A DNA stretch of 18,445 bases from an uncultured Clostridia bacterium (GCA_947304065.1 CAMZAI010000025.1:1-18445), one strand, 5' to 3'; numbered from the stretch's first letter, positions 6,795 through 14,859 are shown. Translations and numbers: made by a program. The notes: a model not told the origin generated them from the sequence alone.

Positions 6795-7988
6795 TTATAC
6801 TTTCGGATCCAGCGGCTGCAGCTTGTACTGGATGCCTATATCTTTCTTCATGTACTTCCGGTAGAATGCGGATGATATCCTCTTCATGATCATCTCAACA
6901 TTCTCATAGGATGCGGTCGGGAGCAGTATTACGTACTGGCTCATGCTGTATCTTGCAAGAACATCGCCGCGTCTCAATGTTTCGTTGATCGCGAACATCA
7001 GGTCGTCCATCGCCCTGTTCATGACCTTCAGAGGCGCATCCTCGTCGGTGGTCGACGAAAGCGTGATCAGACAGAGATAGATCGAATCGCCGCTTCGTGC
7101 GCAGGCTCTGGCCTCGAGCTGATAAACATCCTTAAAGAACTCGTACTCGCAGAAGAACGCGCCCTGCGCCTCTCCCTGCTCGCAAAGGTCCTCTTTGATG
7201 ATGCTTATATCGGTCTCTATGCTCTTCGTGGTCTTAACGATGGTCTTGTACAGGCTCTTAAGCTCAGGCGAAGGCGTGATCCCGAAACGCTTATAGAACA
7301 TATCCGTGGAATCGCTGTACTGCTTCAGCGCCTCAGCCTGCTGGCCCGACTTATACAAAGCGTTGATCAGGTCGAAATACAGGCTCTCGTCAAGCTTCTC
7401 GACCGCCAGCGCCTTACGGCATACATTAATGATCTCCTCATAGCGCTGTCCCTCGTAATAAAGGGCGATCAGCTCTCTTACGGCGTTCATGTATATCTTG
7501 TGATAATAGGATGAGATCGGGATAACCCATCCCTCATTGTTTCTCGGAAGGAAATCCCCCTTATAGAGAGCCAGTGCTTCGGAGTAAAGATTGATCCTCT
7601 CCTCCTTCGAAGCCTTCTTATCGGATGCGCGGTTGCAGAGGAGTTCAAACTCATCAGTGTCAACCTTAGTTACAACATCGCGGTTCCATGAATACTCGCC
7701 GCGCTTGAGTACGATGAGATCCTCACCGTCCTCCGGCATAACGGGCTCAAGGCTCTTACGCGCACGGTGCAGAAGCACCTTTAAAGCTCCGGAGGGGTTG
7801 TCGCTCTCGCTGTCGTCCCATAAAAGATCCGTCAGCTCCTCCTGCGATACCGTCCTGTCACGGTTCGCCATAAGATATTCTATTAAATTCCAAGGCTTCT
7901 TCGAGCGGTTGCTCTGATCATAGATCTTCTTGTTTTTGAACGAGATCGTAAACTCGCCGAGCATGGTTACATAGTATTCCTGCTTCAT
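6795..7988 (-). CDS. SARP/BTAD-type transcription factor with a degenerate GGDEF-like C-terminal domain
   Basis: This 397-residue protein has three parts. Residues 1-105 form an OmpR/PhoB-like winged helix (KKPWNLIEYLMANRDRTVSQ, then ELTDLLW and ALKVLLHRARKSL). Residues 110-255 form a BTAD TPR-like domain (LYKGDFLPRNNEGWV and following helices, ending RFGITPSPELKSLY). Residues 277-395 form a domain that aligns with the last domain of the neighbouring c-di-GMP gene. There LRRGDVLARYSMSQY shows RxxD (339-342) five residues before SMSQY (348-352), where a true cyclase has GGDEF. It therefore cannot be a cyclase but could bind c-di-GMP at an I-site-like surface. The GGGGAGG ribosome site lies 11 bases upstream. 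The ligand and the target genes are inferred; the promoter region shared with the neighbour is the obvious first target. Confidence 0.88.
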   Translation of the reverse strand: MKQEYYVTMLGEFTISFKNKKIYDQSNRSKKPWNLIEYLMANRDRTVSQEELTDLLWDDSESDNPSGALKVLLHRARKSLEPVMPEDGEDLIVLKRGEYSWNRDVVTKVDTDEFELLCNRASDKKASKEERINLYSEALALYKGDFLPRNNEGWVIPISSYYHKIYMNAVRELIALYYEGQRYEEIINVCRKALAVEKLDESLYFDLINALYKSGQQAEALKQYSDSTDMFYKRFGITPSPELKSLYKTIVKTTKSIETDISIIKEDLCEQGEAQGAFFCEYEFFKDVYQLEARACARSGDSIYLCLITLSSTTDEDAPLKVMNRAMDDLMFAINETLRRGDVLARYSMSQYVILLPTASYENVEMIMKRISSAFYRKYMKKDIGIQYKLQPLDPKV

Positions 7989-8031
7989 AAGAAATCCGGC
8001 CTCCCCGCATGATGCTTATCTCTACATTTTA

Positions 8032-8060
8032 ATTATATATTTCCGATTTTCGTCTGTCTA
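8032..8060 (-). promoter_or_regulatory. SigA-type promoter of the SARP-like gene
   Basis: On the minus strand, TAGACA (8060-8055) and a perfect TATAAT (8037-8032) are separated by 17 bases. The predicted start is near 8025, 37 bases before the ATG. Confidence 0.75.
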
Positions 8061-8285
8061 GCGTTATTTTCACTTTTTTGCATCATTTTTGTAACCCTGT
8101 AACCTAAAAAATCAATTTTTCGCTGTTTTCTCCGCTTATCACGGTTACAAAACCACCCCGCAGCTACTGTATATTTTTGTAACCGCCGATAAATACAGCT
8201 TTTATCGATATCACCAATCGTGAAAAAAACGGTTACTTTTTTCGAGAGAACAAAATGCGGAATATCTCGCAAATATGGATTTTTC

Positions 8286-8314
8286 TTGACATTTTTCGTT
8301 TTTTGTTATATTAT
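8286..8314 (+). promoter_or_regulatory. SigA-type promoter of the HD-GYP/GGDEF gene
   Basis: A perfect TTGACA (8286-8291), a 17-base spacer and TATTAT (8309-8314). The start would fall near 8321, giving a leader of about 77 bases before the GTG. Confidence 0.8.
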
Positions 8315-8397
8315 ATTTAAACTGGTGTAAATGCATGCATCATGTTGCACAACAGAGCATTTTTTGCATCAAATCAGGCATAGGAGGAGCGTACGAA

Positions 8398-10518
8398 GTG
8401 AAGACGATACTCGTTGTGGACGATAACAGTGTTGCTCTTAATCTTGTCAAAAACATACTGTCGGACACATACAGCGTTATTACAGCCGCGTCCGGTGAAG
8501 AATGCATACGCATTCTCGGAACACGCGGATGTGATCTTATACTCCTCGATATCCGCATGCCTAATCTTTCCGGCGTCGAGACCTTAAAGAAGCTTAAGGA
8601 GAACGAGCTCACGGCCGAGATCCCGATCATTTTCCTGACCGGCGATACCGATCCCGAGATGGAGCGCGAGTGCTTCGAGCTGGGTGCCTACGACGTTATC
8701 AGGAAGCCTTTCCAGAAGACCACGCTGAAGGTCCGCATCAGCCGTACTCTCGAGCTCATCGATCTTCAGAAGGACCTTAAGGGACAGCTTCTCGAAAAGA
8801 CAAAGGAGATCACGAGGATTTCCCTGAAATCCATGATGATGATCGCCAATACAGTTGATAAAAAGGACCCTCTCGCAGCGAACCATTCGACCAACGTTGC
8901 CTGGTTTGCGGTTGAGATCGCGAAGCGCATGGGCTGGAACAGCGACGAGCTTTTCAATCTCCAGAACCTCGCTCTGGTCCATGATATAGGCAATATCTGC
9001 GTATCCGACAATATCATCCGCAAGGACGGGCCGCTCACCACGAGCGAATACGAGGCGGTCAAGAAGCATACTTCTCTCGGACGCAGCATTCTTCAGGACC
9101 TTACGGTTATCCGCAAGGCCGCGGAAGTCGCCGAGACTCATCACGAGCATTATGACGGCACCGGTTATCCGAACGGACTCTCCGGAGACGCGATACCGAT
9201 CGAGTCCCGAATCATCGCAGTTGCGGACGCTCTCGATTCAATGACCTCCGACCGTTCATTCAGAAAGAAGCTCGATAATCCCACGATACTCTACCAGCTC
9301 GAGAACGGACGCGGAACACAGTTCGATCCAGCCATGGCAGACATCGCGATATCTCTTGTCAAAGAGAATAAGATCGCTCCCGTTCCTTCGGAGCTCGAGC
9401 CCGAAGTCGATCTTGCGAGCGAGAGCAGCAAACTCCTGCAGAAGGTTCTCCAGGAATACACGAAGGAAGTCAAGTCCGACGCCCAGAAAGACGCACTTAC
9501 GGGCCTCTGGAACAGAGCATACACCATTGATTTCCTTAACGAATATCTGGTCGACAAGCGCCACTGCGGCTGCTTCTTCATGATCGATATCGACGGTTTT
9601 AAGCACATTAACGATACATACGGCCACATCACGGGCGACAATATCATCATCCAGCTGGCCGAGACCTTAAAGAAGATCGTCAGATCGGACGACATTGTCT
9701 GCCGTATCGGCGGCGATGAATTCATCGTGTTCTTCAAGGGCGTTGCCTCGCGTGAGTTCGCTTCCTCGAAGGCCGAGGAGATCATACTTACGCTCGACCG
9801 CGATCCGCTCCGGAACAATATCGATTATGTGATCTCCGTTTCGATCGGTATCGCTACCGCTCCTTACGACGGCAACGATTTTGTGACCCTCTACAACAAG
9901 GCCGACAAAGCTCTGTATCATGTCAAGGAGAACGGAAAGCACAGCTACCACTTCTACAGCGACGTGATCGGGCATGTACGTTCGACCGCGAAGAGCACGC
10001 AGATCGACCTCGAGTATCTGCGCCGCTTCATCAGCGAGCCCGGCAGCAATCCTATCGGAGCTTATCAGGTTAAGTACGATACATTTAAAAAGATATACAA
10101 CTATATGCTCCGCGCCCAGAAGCGCAGCAAGACTCCCGTTCTGCTCCTTCTGCTGACGCTCAGCGGAGCCGGCGACGAGACGCTCGAGAGCGATATCCTC
10201 GATGCATCGCTTGCCTGCCTGAAGGATTCGGTCACGACATCTCTTCGATGCGGAGATGTGGCCACGAATTACTCTTCCAGCCAGTTTATCGTGATCCTGA
10301 CGAACGCGACCGAAGCAAACGGCTACACCATCGCCGAGCGCATACGCAGTCGTTTCTACAAGAACAGCGATAATCCTACGGTAAGGCTCAACTATGTTAT
10401 CGACGCTTCTCCTGAAGCCGTACTCAATAAGGATTTCGCGGATCACAACTTCGATGTTGACGCCGACGAGAGCTTTATCGTGGGCAAAAAAACCGATACC
10501 GAAGAAACTTTTGACTGA
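8398..10518 (+). CDS. Response regulator with HD-GYP, GGDEF and degenerate GGDEF domains
   Basis: This is a 706-residue cytoplasmic c-di-GMP protein. The REC domain (1-122) has D8/D9, phosphoacceptor D51 (LLDIRMP), T81 and K103. The HD-GYP phosphodiesterase (about 140-320) has HD at 195-196 (VHDIGN, where HDIGK is usual), HHEHYDGTGYP at 248-258 and ADALDSMTS. The GGDEF domain (about 360-520) has an intact IGGDEF (437-442) with an I-site RSDD at 429-432. A fourth domain (about 550-670) is a GGDEF relative with RCGD (617-620) and SSSQF (626-630). Making and breaking c-di-GMP are both predicted, under phosphorylation control. I chose GTG 8398 because AGGAGG lies 10 bases upstream and REC proteins begin KTILVVDDN; an ATG at 8335 would add 21 poorly fitting residues. 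No histidine kinase is adjacent. Confidence 0.93.
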   Translation: MKTILVVDDNSVALNLVKNILSDTYSVITAASGEECIRILGTRGCDLILLDIRMPNLSGVETLKKLKENELTAEIPIIFLTGDTDPEMERECFELGAYDVIRKPFQKTTLKVRISRTLELIDLQKDLKGQLLEKTKEITRISLKSMMMIANTVDKKDPLAANHSTNVAWFAVEIAKRMGWNSDELFNLQNLALVHDIGNICVSDNIIRKDGPLTTSEYEAVKKHTSLGRSILQDLTVIRKAAEVAETHHEHYDGTGYPNGLSGDAIPIESRIIAVADALDSMTSDRSFRKKLDNPTILYQLENGRGTQFDPAMADIAISLVKENKIAPVPSELEPEVDLASESSKLLQKVLQEYTKEVKSDAQKDALTGLWNRAYTIDFLNEYLVDKRHCGCFFMIDIDGFKHINDTYGHITGDNIIIQLAETLKKIVRSDDIVCRIGGDEFIVFFKGVASREFASSKAEEIILTLDRDPLRNNIDYVISVSIGIATAPYDGNDFVTLYNKADKALYHVKENGKHSYHFYSDVIGHVRSTAKSTQIDLEYLRRFISEPGSNPIGAYQVKYDTFKKIYNYMLRAQKRSKTPVLLLLLTLSGAGDETLESDILDASLACLKDSVTTSLRCGDVATNYSSSQFIVILTNATEANGYTIAERIRSRFYKNSDNPTVRLNYVIDASPEAVLNKDFADHNFDVDADESFIVGKKTDTEETFD

Positions 10519-10524
10519 CAGATG

Positions 10525-10552
10525 TTGATTATTTGGGTATCAAAGTGATAAA
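10525..10552 (+). promoter_or_regulatory. Weak candidate promoter before the deacetylase gene
   Basis: TTGATT (10525-10530) and GATAAA (10547-10552) are 16 bases apart. If used, the terminator at 10557-10591 would lie within the leader of the deacetylase gene. Matches are only moderate. Confidence 0.25.
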
Positions 10553-10556
10553 CTAC

Positions 10557-10591
10557 ACCGTGTATCCTTTTTGGGTGCACGGTATTTTTTT
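10557..10591 (+). terminator. Rho-independent terminator after the c-di-GMP gene
   Basis: An 11 bp stem (10557-10567 with 10573-10583, two G-T pairs) closes on a TTTTT loop and is followed by seven T (10585-10591). It lies only 16 bases before the deacetylase ATG, so it separates the two genes unless read through. Confidence 0.85.
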
Positions 10592-10606
10592 GAAGGAAGT
10601 AATGAT

Positions 10607-11926
10607 ATGAAAAGCAGAACAAAAGCAATGATCGCGGCGATCTCGGTCATGTCGCTCGCCACGATCGCATTGATAGTATTCCTGGTCACCAGGATAAACG
10701 CAAACAAAAACGATCCCTCAGGCAATACGCCGGATCAGACAAATATCACGGGTACGGCAGCACCGGACGTTTCGGCCGGCACAAAAGCTCCCGAACCCAC
10801 AGACATAGCAGATAACACCCCCGGCGGCACCGCAACCGAAGACGGGCAGCCTACGGACACTCCCGAGCCTACGGCAGCAGCCACCGCGACCCCCACTCCC
10901 GCCATCACGGACGACCCGAACTCTCCGATCAAGGCCAACGCCACGGTCAACGCCTCGGAGCTCAATGTCCGCACGGGTGCAAGTACCGATCATTCCAAGC
11001 TGAGTGTCGACGGCAAAAATGTCTCACTCTCGCACGGTGACCGCGTTCAGATCACCGAAGCCGTGGACGACTGGTTCCGTATTCTCGTTGTTGTCGGAGA
11101 CAAGGCTTACGAGGGCTATTCATACGCTCCCTATATCACGCCCGACAAGGATTCCGGCTTTAAGGGCGTTTCCGCGATCGCAGGCGCCGTATATGTCGAA
11201 TCGGAGCGCTACGCCGATTATGACAATATCCTCAGGGAATGGTGGTATAAGCGCAACAAGACGCATACCCTCCCCGAGCCCGGATACGCGAATGACATCT
11301 CCGAAAGATTTGCCGATTACGACGCATACTACGCCAACACAAAGGTTGCGGAAGGCGATAAGGTCATCTACATAACCTTCGACGCCGGCTATGAGAACGG
11401 CTACACCAACATGATCCTCGACACCCTGAAAAAGCATAACGTCAAGGTCTGCTTCTTCGTGACCAACGGATTTGTCAAGGAGGCCCCCGAGACTGCAAAG
11501 CGCATGAAGGATGAGGGACATCTGGTCGGAAACCATACAAAAAATCATCCTGTCCTGCCCAACAAGACCGACGAGCAGATCGAGGATGAATTAAGATCGG
11601 TTGAAGTTGTATTCAAGGAAAAGACGGGCTATGAGCTCGATCATTTCATACGTCCCCCTCAGGGCGACTTCAGTGAAAGAACGCTCAAGATCCAGCAGGA
11701 TCTCGGCTACAAGACGATCTTCTGGAGCCTCGCGATCCCGAACGACTGGGACAATTCAAAGCAGGACAGCGTAGACTCCCTCGGAAGGTTCAAAGAGGAC
11801 CATCACAGCGGCTGCATCGCACTGGTTCATGCGAATTCCAGCGCCAATGCAAAAGCTCTCGACAGCATACTGACCTTCCTCGAGAATGAAGGCTATCGCT
11901 TCGGAACGCTCGACGAGCTGAAATGA
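10607..11926 (+). CDS. Membrane-anchored SH3b and PdaA-like polysaccharide deacetylase
   Basis: This is a 439-residue extracytoplasmic protein. It has a basic N-terminus, one membrane helix (about 8-29) without a clear cleavage site, and a Thr/Pro/Ala-rich low-complexity linker (35-105). A bacterial SH3 domain follows (about 113-179, with ELNVRTGAS), then a NodB deacetylase domain (252-436). Motifs are TFDAGYENG (257-265), H310/H314 in GNHTKNHP, RPPQGDFS from 349, NDW (379-381) and LVHANSSANAKALD near H408. These match the B. subtilis PdaA group acting on peptidoglycan N-acetylmuramic acid or glucosamine. The second Asp of the usual TFDDG metal motif is Ala here; PdaA enzymes have Asn. I chose the start at 10607 for its GAAGGAAG site; the ATG at 10571 lies inside the terminator. 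Muramic delta-lactam or general wall modification are both possible roles. Confidence 0.88.
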   Translation: MKSRTKAMIAAISVMSLATIALIVFLVTRINANKNDPSGNTPDQTNITGTAAPDVSAGTKAPEPTDIADNTPGGTATEDGQPTDTPEPTAAATATPTPAITDDPNSPIKANATVNASELNVRTGASTDHSKLSVDGKNVSLSHGDRVQITEAVDDWFRILVVVGDKAYEGYSYAPYITPDKDSGFKGVSAIAGAVYVESERYADYDNILREWWYKRNKTHTLPEPGYANDISERFADYDAYYANTKVAEGDKVIYITFDAGYENGYTNMILDTLKKHNVKVCFFVTNGFVKEAPETAKRMKDEGHLVGNHTKNHPVLPNKTDEQIEDELRSVEVVFKEKTGYELDHFIRPPQGDFSERTLKIQQDLGYKTIFWSLAIPNDWDNSKQDSVDSLGRFKEDHHSGCIALVHANSSANAKALDSILTFLENEGYRFGTLDELK

Positions 11927-11929
11927 AGC

Positions 11930-11969
11930 AAAAAAACGGCGGGACTGTCATTCAGGCAGTCCCGCCGTT
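11930..11969. terminator. Convergent terminator between the deacetylase and SDR genes
   Basis: A 13 bp perfect stem (11935-11947 with 11957-11969) has a 9-base loop. A run of A at 11930-11936 gives a strong U tract on the minus strand for the SDR transcript. On the + strand the tail is only TTATTC, so stopping the deacetylase transcript is likely less efficient. Confidence 0.85.
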
Positions 11970-11983
11970 ATTCATATCCGGCG

Positions 11984-13015
11984 TTATACTCTCTTCTTTG
12001 CCTCTTCGACCGCCGCTATCACGCGGTCGCACCAGGCGTCAAACTCAGGGTCTTCCTTCTGGCACTCCTCCGGATGGGAAAGAACATAATCGAGAGCGAT
12101 CTTTACGCCCATGTCAAATCTGACATTCGTTCTCATGTCGGGAACGACGCGCTTCAGTTTCGAATTGTCAAATATCACGGATACGGACTTGTCGCCGAGC
12201 AGGGCTCCCGTAAAGTCATAGCCGTACTTGTCTCCGACCGCTCTTAAGAAATCCGTGGAAACATGATATGCATTCAGTTTGACTCCGAGTACATCCGCTA
12301 TCGTATTATAAATCTGGTCCCAGGTCAGAGCTTCGTCCGATGTGATCTGGAAAGCCTCGCCGATCGCGTGCCTGTTGCCCATGAGTCCTGTATATCCGAT
12401 CGCGAAATCCGCGTTCCATGTCAGTGTCCACAGGCTCGAACCGTCGCCCTGTATGATGACGGGCTTACCCTCGCGCATTCTCTTGATGACCTGCCAGAAG
12501 CCGTTCTTTCCGTGAACTCCGAGCGGTACGCTGCGCTCGTCGTAGGTATGGCTCGGACGAACGATCGTTACGGGGAAACCTTCTTCCCTGTATTTCTTCA
12601 TCAGGAACTCCTCGCAGGTGATCTTGTCGCGGGAGTACTGCCAGTAGGGATTCGCGAGCGTCGTGCCCTCGGTGATGATGTAGTTTGCCGCAGGCTTGTT
12701 GTAAGCCGACGCCGAACTGATATAGATATACTGTTTTGTTTTTCCGGCAAAAAGCCTGTAGTCGCGCTCAACCTGCGATACATGGAACCCTATGAACTCA
12801 CCGACAACGTCAAAGGTCATATCGCCGAGCTTTTCGCGGACAGCAGCCTCGTCATTGACATCGACCGTGATCGTGTGCACGCCCTCCGGAAGCACTGAGT
12901 TGCGGTTGCCCCTGTTGAGCACCCATACGTCCCAATCCAGTTCATTTACAAGTCTTTTCACGATCGCGGTGCTGATCGTTCCCGTTCCGCCGATAAATAA
13001 TGCTTTCTTCTTCAT
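11984..13015 (-). CDS. NAD-dependent epimerase/dehydratase-type SDR protein
   Basis: This is a 343-residue extended short-chain dehydrogenase/reductase. The nucleotide loop is GGTGTIS (9-15). An acidic D52 follows the second strand, YISSASAY (98-105) supplies the active-site Ser, and YSRDK (127-131) holds the catalytic Tyr and Lys. It resembles the sugar-nucleotide epimerase/dehydratase class, but the substrate cannot be told from sequence. I chose the start at 13015 (MKKKALFIGG) because AAAGGGG lies just upstream and the Rossmann strand begins there; the frame is open to 13060 only through overlap with the next gene. It begins 19 bp after the stop of the glycosidase-like gene and probably shares its transcript, so it may oxidise or epimerise a sugar released by that protein. 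Confidence 0.85.
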   Translation of the reverse strand: MKKKALFIGGTGTISTAIVKRLVNELDWDVWVLNRGNRNSVLPEGVHTITVDVNDEAAVREKLGDMTFDVVGEFIGFHVSQVERDYRLFAGKTKQYIYISSASAYNKPAANYIITEGTTLANPYWQYSRDKITCEEFLMKKYREEGFPVTIVRPSHTYDERSVPLGVHGKNGFWQVIKRMREGKPVIIQGDGSSLWTLTWNADFAIGYTGLMGNRHAIGEAFQITSDEALTWDQIYNTIADVLGVKLNAYHVSTDFLRAVGDKYGYDFTGALLGDKSVSVIFDNSKLKRVVPDMRTNVRFDMGVKIALDYVLSHPEECQKEDPEFDAWCDRVIAAVEEAKKRV

Positions 13016-13034
13016 GTAAACCCCTTTCTGCGCC

Positions 13035-14789
13035 TCAAAGCGACTCACAGTCCCAGACATAGCTGCTTATCACGCCGGGCTGTGCTATAACCTCTGCAAT
13101 GTATTCGGTAACCGTTTCAAAATCCTCCCACAGCACAACCTTCCTCGCAGGGAACGTGCGTCCGCTCACCGTGTCGCGCAGCGCCTGCACCTGCTGCCTT
13201 GTATGGAGTACAACGCGGTTGGGATGGTGGCTGCCCTTCACATACCTGTACAGGATCATCGAGCCGTCATCGTACGTAAACAGCGAGGTGTCCCTGCCGC
13301 TCGCGTAGGTTGTATTTCCTTCACCGTTCAAGACACGGCGGTAAACGTCCATTGCCGCGCCCGGGATCCTGTATAAGTCGGCATCGTTCTCGGGAACGGA
13401 CAGGATGTAAAGCCTGCCCCTGCCGTAGGTGCTCCGCAGAACCAGCGTCGTATGCAGATCTCCGTCTCCGCCGTTGAGCAGCGACCACGAAGCGTTGTTC
13501 CCGTGGACGATCTCGGGGAACAGGATCGGCGCGCGGTTGTCGATGTATCCGGCAATATCTCCGGTGATGCCGTAGCGCGTGACACTGTACTTTCTTCCGG
13601 TAAGTCCTGCTTCGGTGAGACCCGCTGCCCTCAGCTCTTCTCCCATCCTGCGCAGGAATCCGGTCGTGATCACGGCGTCGCCGCCGTTTTCAACATATTT
13701 CTTAAGCTTCGAAATAATGTCCGAGTCTCCCGCCGCGGTCTCCGTAAGCAGCATTCTTGCCGCCTTTTCGGGGAATACCGGCGTGGTCTCGATCGGAAGT
13801 CCGAGCATTCCGAGCCTCATCTCCAGGTGATTTTCACCGCAGGCTTCATGCGGTATATAGGTCGGGATCCCGACGGGAAGTCCCACTCCGTCTATGATCC
13901 TGTCTATCTTTCCGAGCTGGAGTCCCATCGCGCAGACACAAGGATTGTCCACGAGATCGCTCCACATGAAGTGCATCAGTTCCTTCGCCTTCGCGAACGC
14001 GGTCAGATACGCCTGCTCGATATATCTGTCCGCCGACCAGCACTGATAGGTGTCGAACCAGCCTCCGCCGCATCTTCCGGGCCATGCATTCTCGAGGAAT
14101 CTAACGAGCGAATAGCTCAGGTACTCGGGCAGATGCTGATCCGTATATGCAGGGCTTCTGGTCTCGGTGCCGATGTAGGTCGCGTCAAATATCGTGTCCT
14201 GAACTCCGGGAAGATATCCGGTAAAATGGAAGGACTCTCTCCAGTTCGGATACTTGATGATCATCTTCACGCGCGGATTTACGGCCTTCGCGGGACCTAC
14301 TATCAGGTTCTTCGAGACATCGGTCATCAGCTCGCGCCTGAAGGTCACCCAGTCTCGGTCTCCCTTTTCTTTGATACACCTCTCGCATGTGCAGTTCGTG
14401 AAATAGAAATCGTCGAGGATTATCTCGTTGAACATGGATGCCGCGAACTCGGATATTTCCTTAAGCCGCGCCCGCATCGCGGGATCCGTATAGCAGAAAG
14501 TATTGAAAAGCCTGCGTTTTCCGGTCTCTGCGCCCTCGAAATCATCGATGGTCGTGGTGATCGCGCCCGATACCTCAACGCCCTTTTCCTCAAGATATGA
14601 CCTGATCATCGAAAGCTGCTCTTTCTTGACGTCGCAGCCTCCCCTGTGGGACTCAAGATAGACCTTGTCGAGCCCTATATATTTCTCAATGAAGGCATAG
14701 TCCTTCTCAAGTCTTTCGGGCGTCAGTCCCTCCGCCACTTTGGCGGGAATGTACGTAACAGTTGTGAAATTTTTAAAATGCTTCCCCAT
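13035..14789 (-). CDS. Uncharacterised glycosidase-like protein (TIM barrel plus C-terminal domain)
   Basis: This is a 584-residue protein without a signal peptide. The N-terminal 300 residues look like a TIM barrel. A strand-end acidic pair IILDDFYF (123-130) is followed by a Cys cluster CTCERC (133-138), which could hold zinc, as seen in several uncharacterised glycosidase-like families. The barrel continues through KMIIKYPNWRES and FDTYQCW. The middle (about 310-430) resembles a class I glutamine amidotransferase-like domain as found after GH42-type barrels (VENGGDAVITTGFL, GRGRLYILSVPEN). The C-terminus is a small beta domain. I cannot assign a GH family or name the catalytic residues with confidence. 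The start at 14789 (MGKHFKNF) has a GGAGG site; the upstream ATG at 14810 does not. Confidence 0.75.
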   Translation of the reverse strand: MGKHFKNFTTVTYIPAKVAEGLTPERLEKDYAFIEKYIGLDKVYLESHRGGCDVKKEQLSMIRSYLEEKGVEVSGAITTTIDDFEGAETGKRRLFNTFCYTDPAMRARLKEISEFAASMFNEIILDDFYFTNCTCERCIKEKGDRDWVTFRRELMTDVSKNLIVGPAKAVNPRVKMIIKYPNWRESFHFTGYLPGVQDTIFDATYIGTETRSPAYTDQHLPEYLSYSLVRFLENAWPGRCGGGWFDTYQCWSADRYIEQAYLTAFAKAKELMHFMWSDLVDNPCVCAMGLQLGKIDRIIDGVGLPVGIPTYIPHEACGENHLEMRLGMLGLPIETTPVFPEKAARMLLTETAAGDSDIISKLKKYVENGGDAVITTGFLRRMGEELRAAGLTEAGLTGRKYSVTRYGITGDIAGYIDNRAPILFPEIVHGNNASWSLLNGGDGDLHTTLVLRSTYGRGRLYILSVPENDADLYRIPGAAMDVYRRVLNGEGNTTYASGRDTSLFTYDDGSMILYRYVKGSHHPNRVVLHTRQQVQALRDTVSGRTFPARKVVLWEDFETVTEYIAEVIAQPGVISSYVWDCESL

Positions 14790-14812
14790 AAACAAACCTC
14801 CGTTCCGCATTA

Positions 14813-14843
14813 ATTATACAATCCGGAGGCTGCACGAGGTCAA
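14813..14843 (-). promoter_or_regulatory. Candidate promoter of the glycosidase-like gene
   Basis: On the minus strand a perfect TATAAT (14818-14813) stands 19 bases after TTGACC (14843-14838). The spacer is longer than ideal. It lies after the corA terminator, so the glycosidase-like and SDR genes probably form their own unit. Confidence 0.5.
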
Positions 14844-14859
14844 TGTATTATATTGCCGC

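Larger units (their letters stand above)
7989..8397. promoter_or_regulatory. Divergent regulatory region with five GTAACC boxes
   Basis: This 409-base AT-rich gap has no convincing gene. GTAACC occurs on the + strand at 8091-8096, 8099-8104 and 8179-8184, and on the minus strand at 8143-8148 and 8231-8236. Three copies share TTTTGTAACC. The first two are direct repeats 8 bases apart. All lie between the two divergent promoters (8032-8060 and 8286-8314), as expected of binding sites for a regulator of both genes. SARP-type regulators bind short direct repeats, so self-binding is a reasonable inference. Confidence 0.6.

Noticed and set aside
8335..8397. ATG 8335 as start of the c-di-GMP protein.
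   Set aside because: The 21 extra residues do not fit a REC domain. The GTG at 8398 has AGGAGG at proper spacing, immediately before KTILVVDDN.
13452..14600. A 382-codon open frame on the + strand, antisense to the glycosidase-like gene.
   Set aside because: It mirrors the codon structure of the minus-strand gene, has an Arg/Val-rich composition and no recognisable domain or ribosome site.
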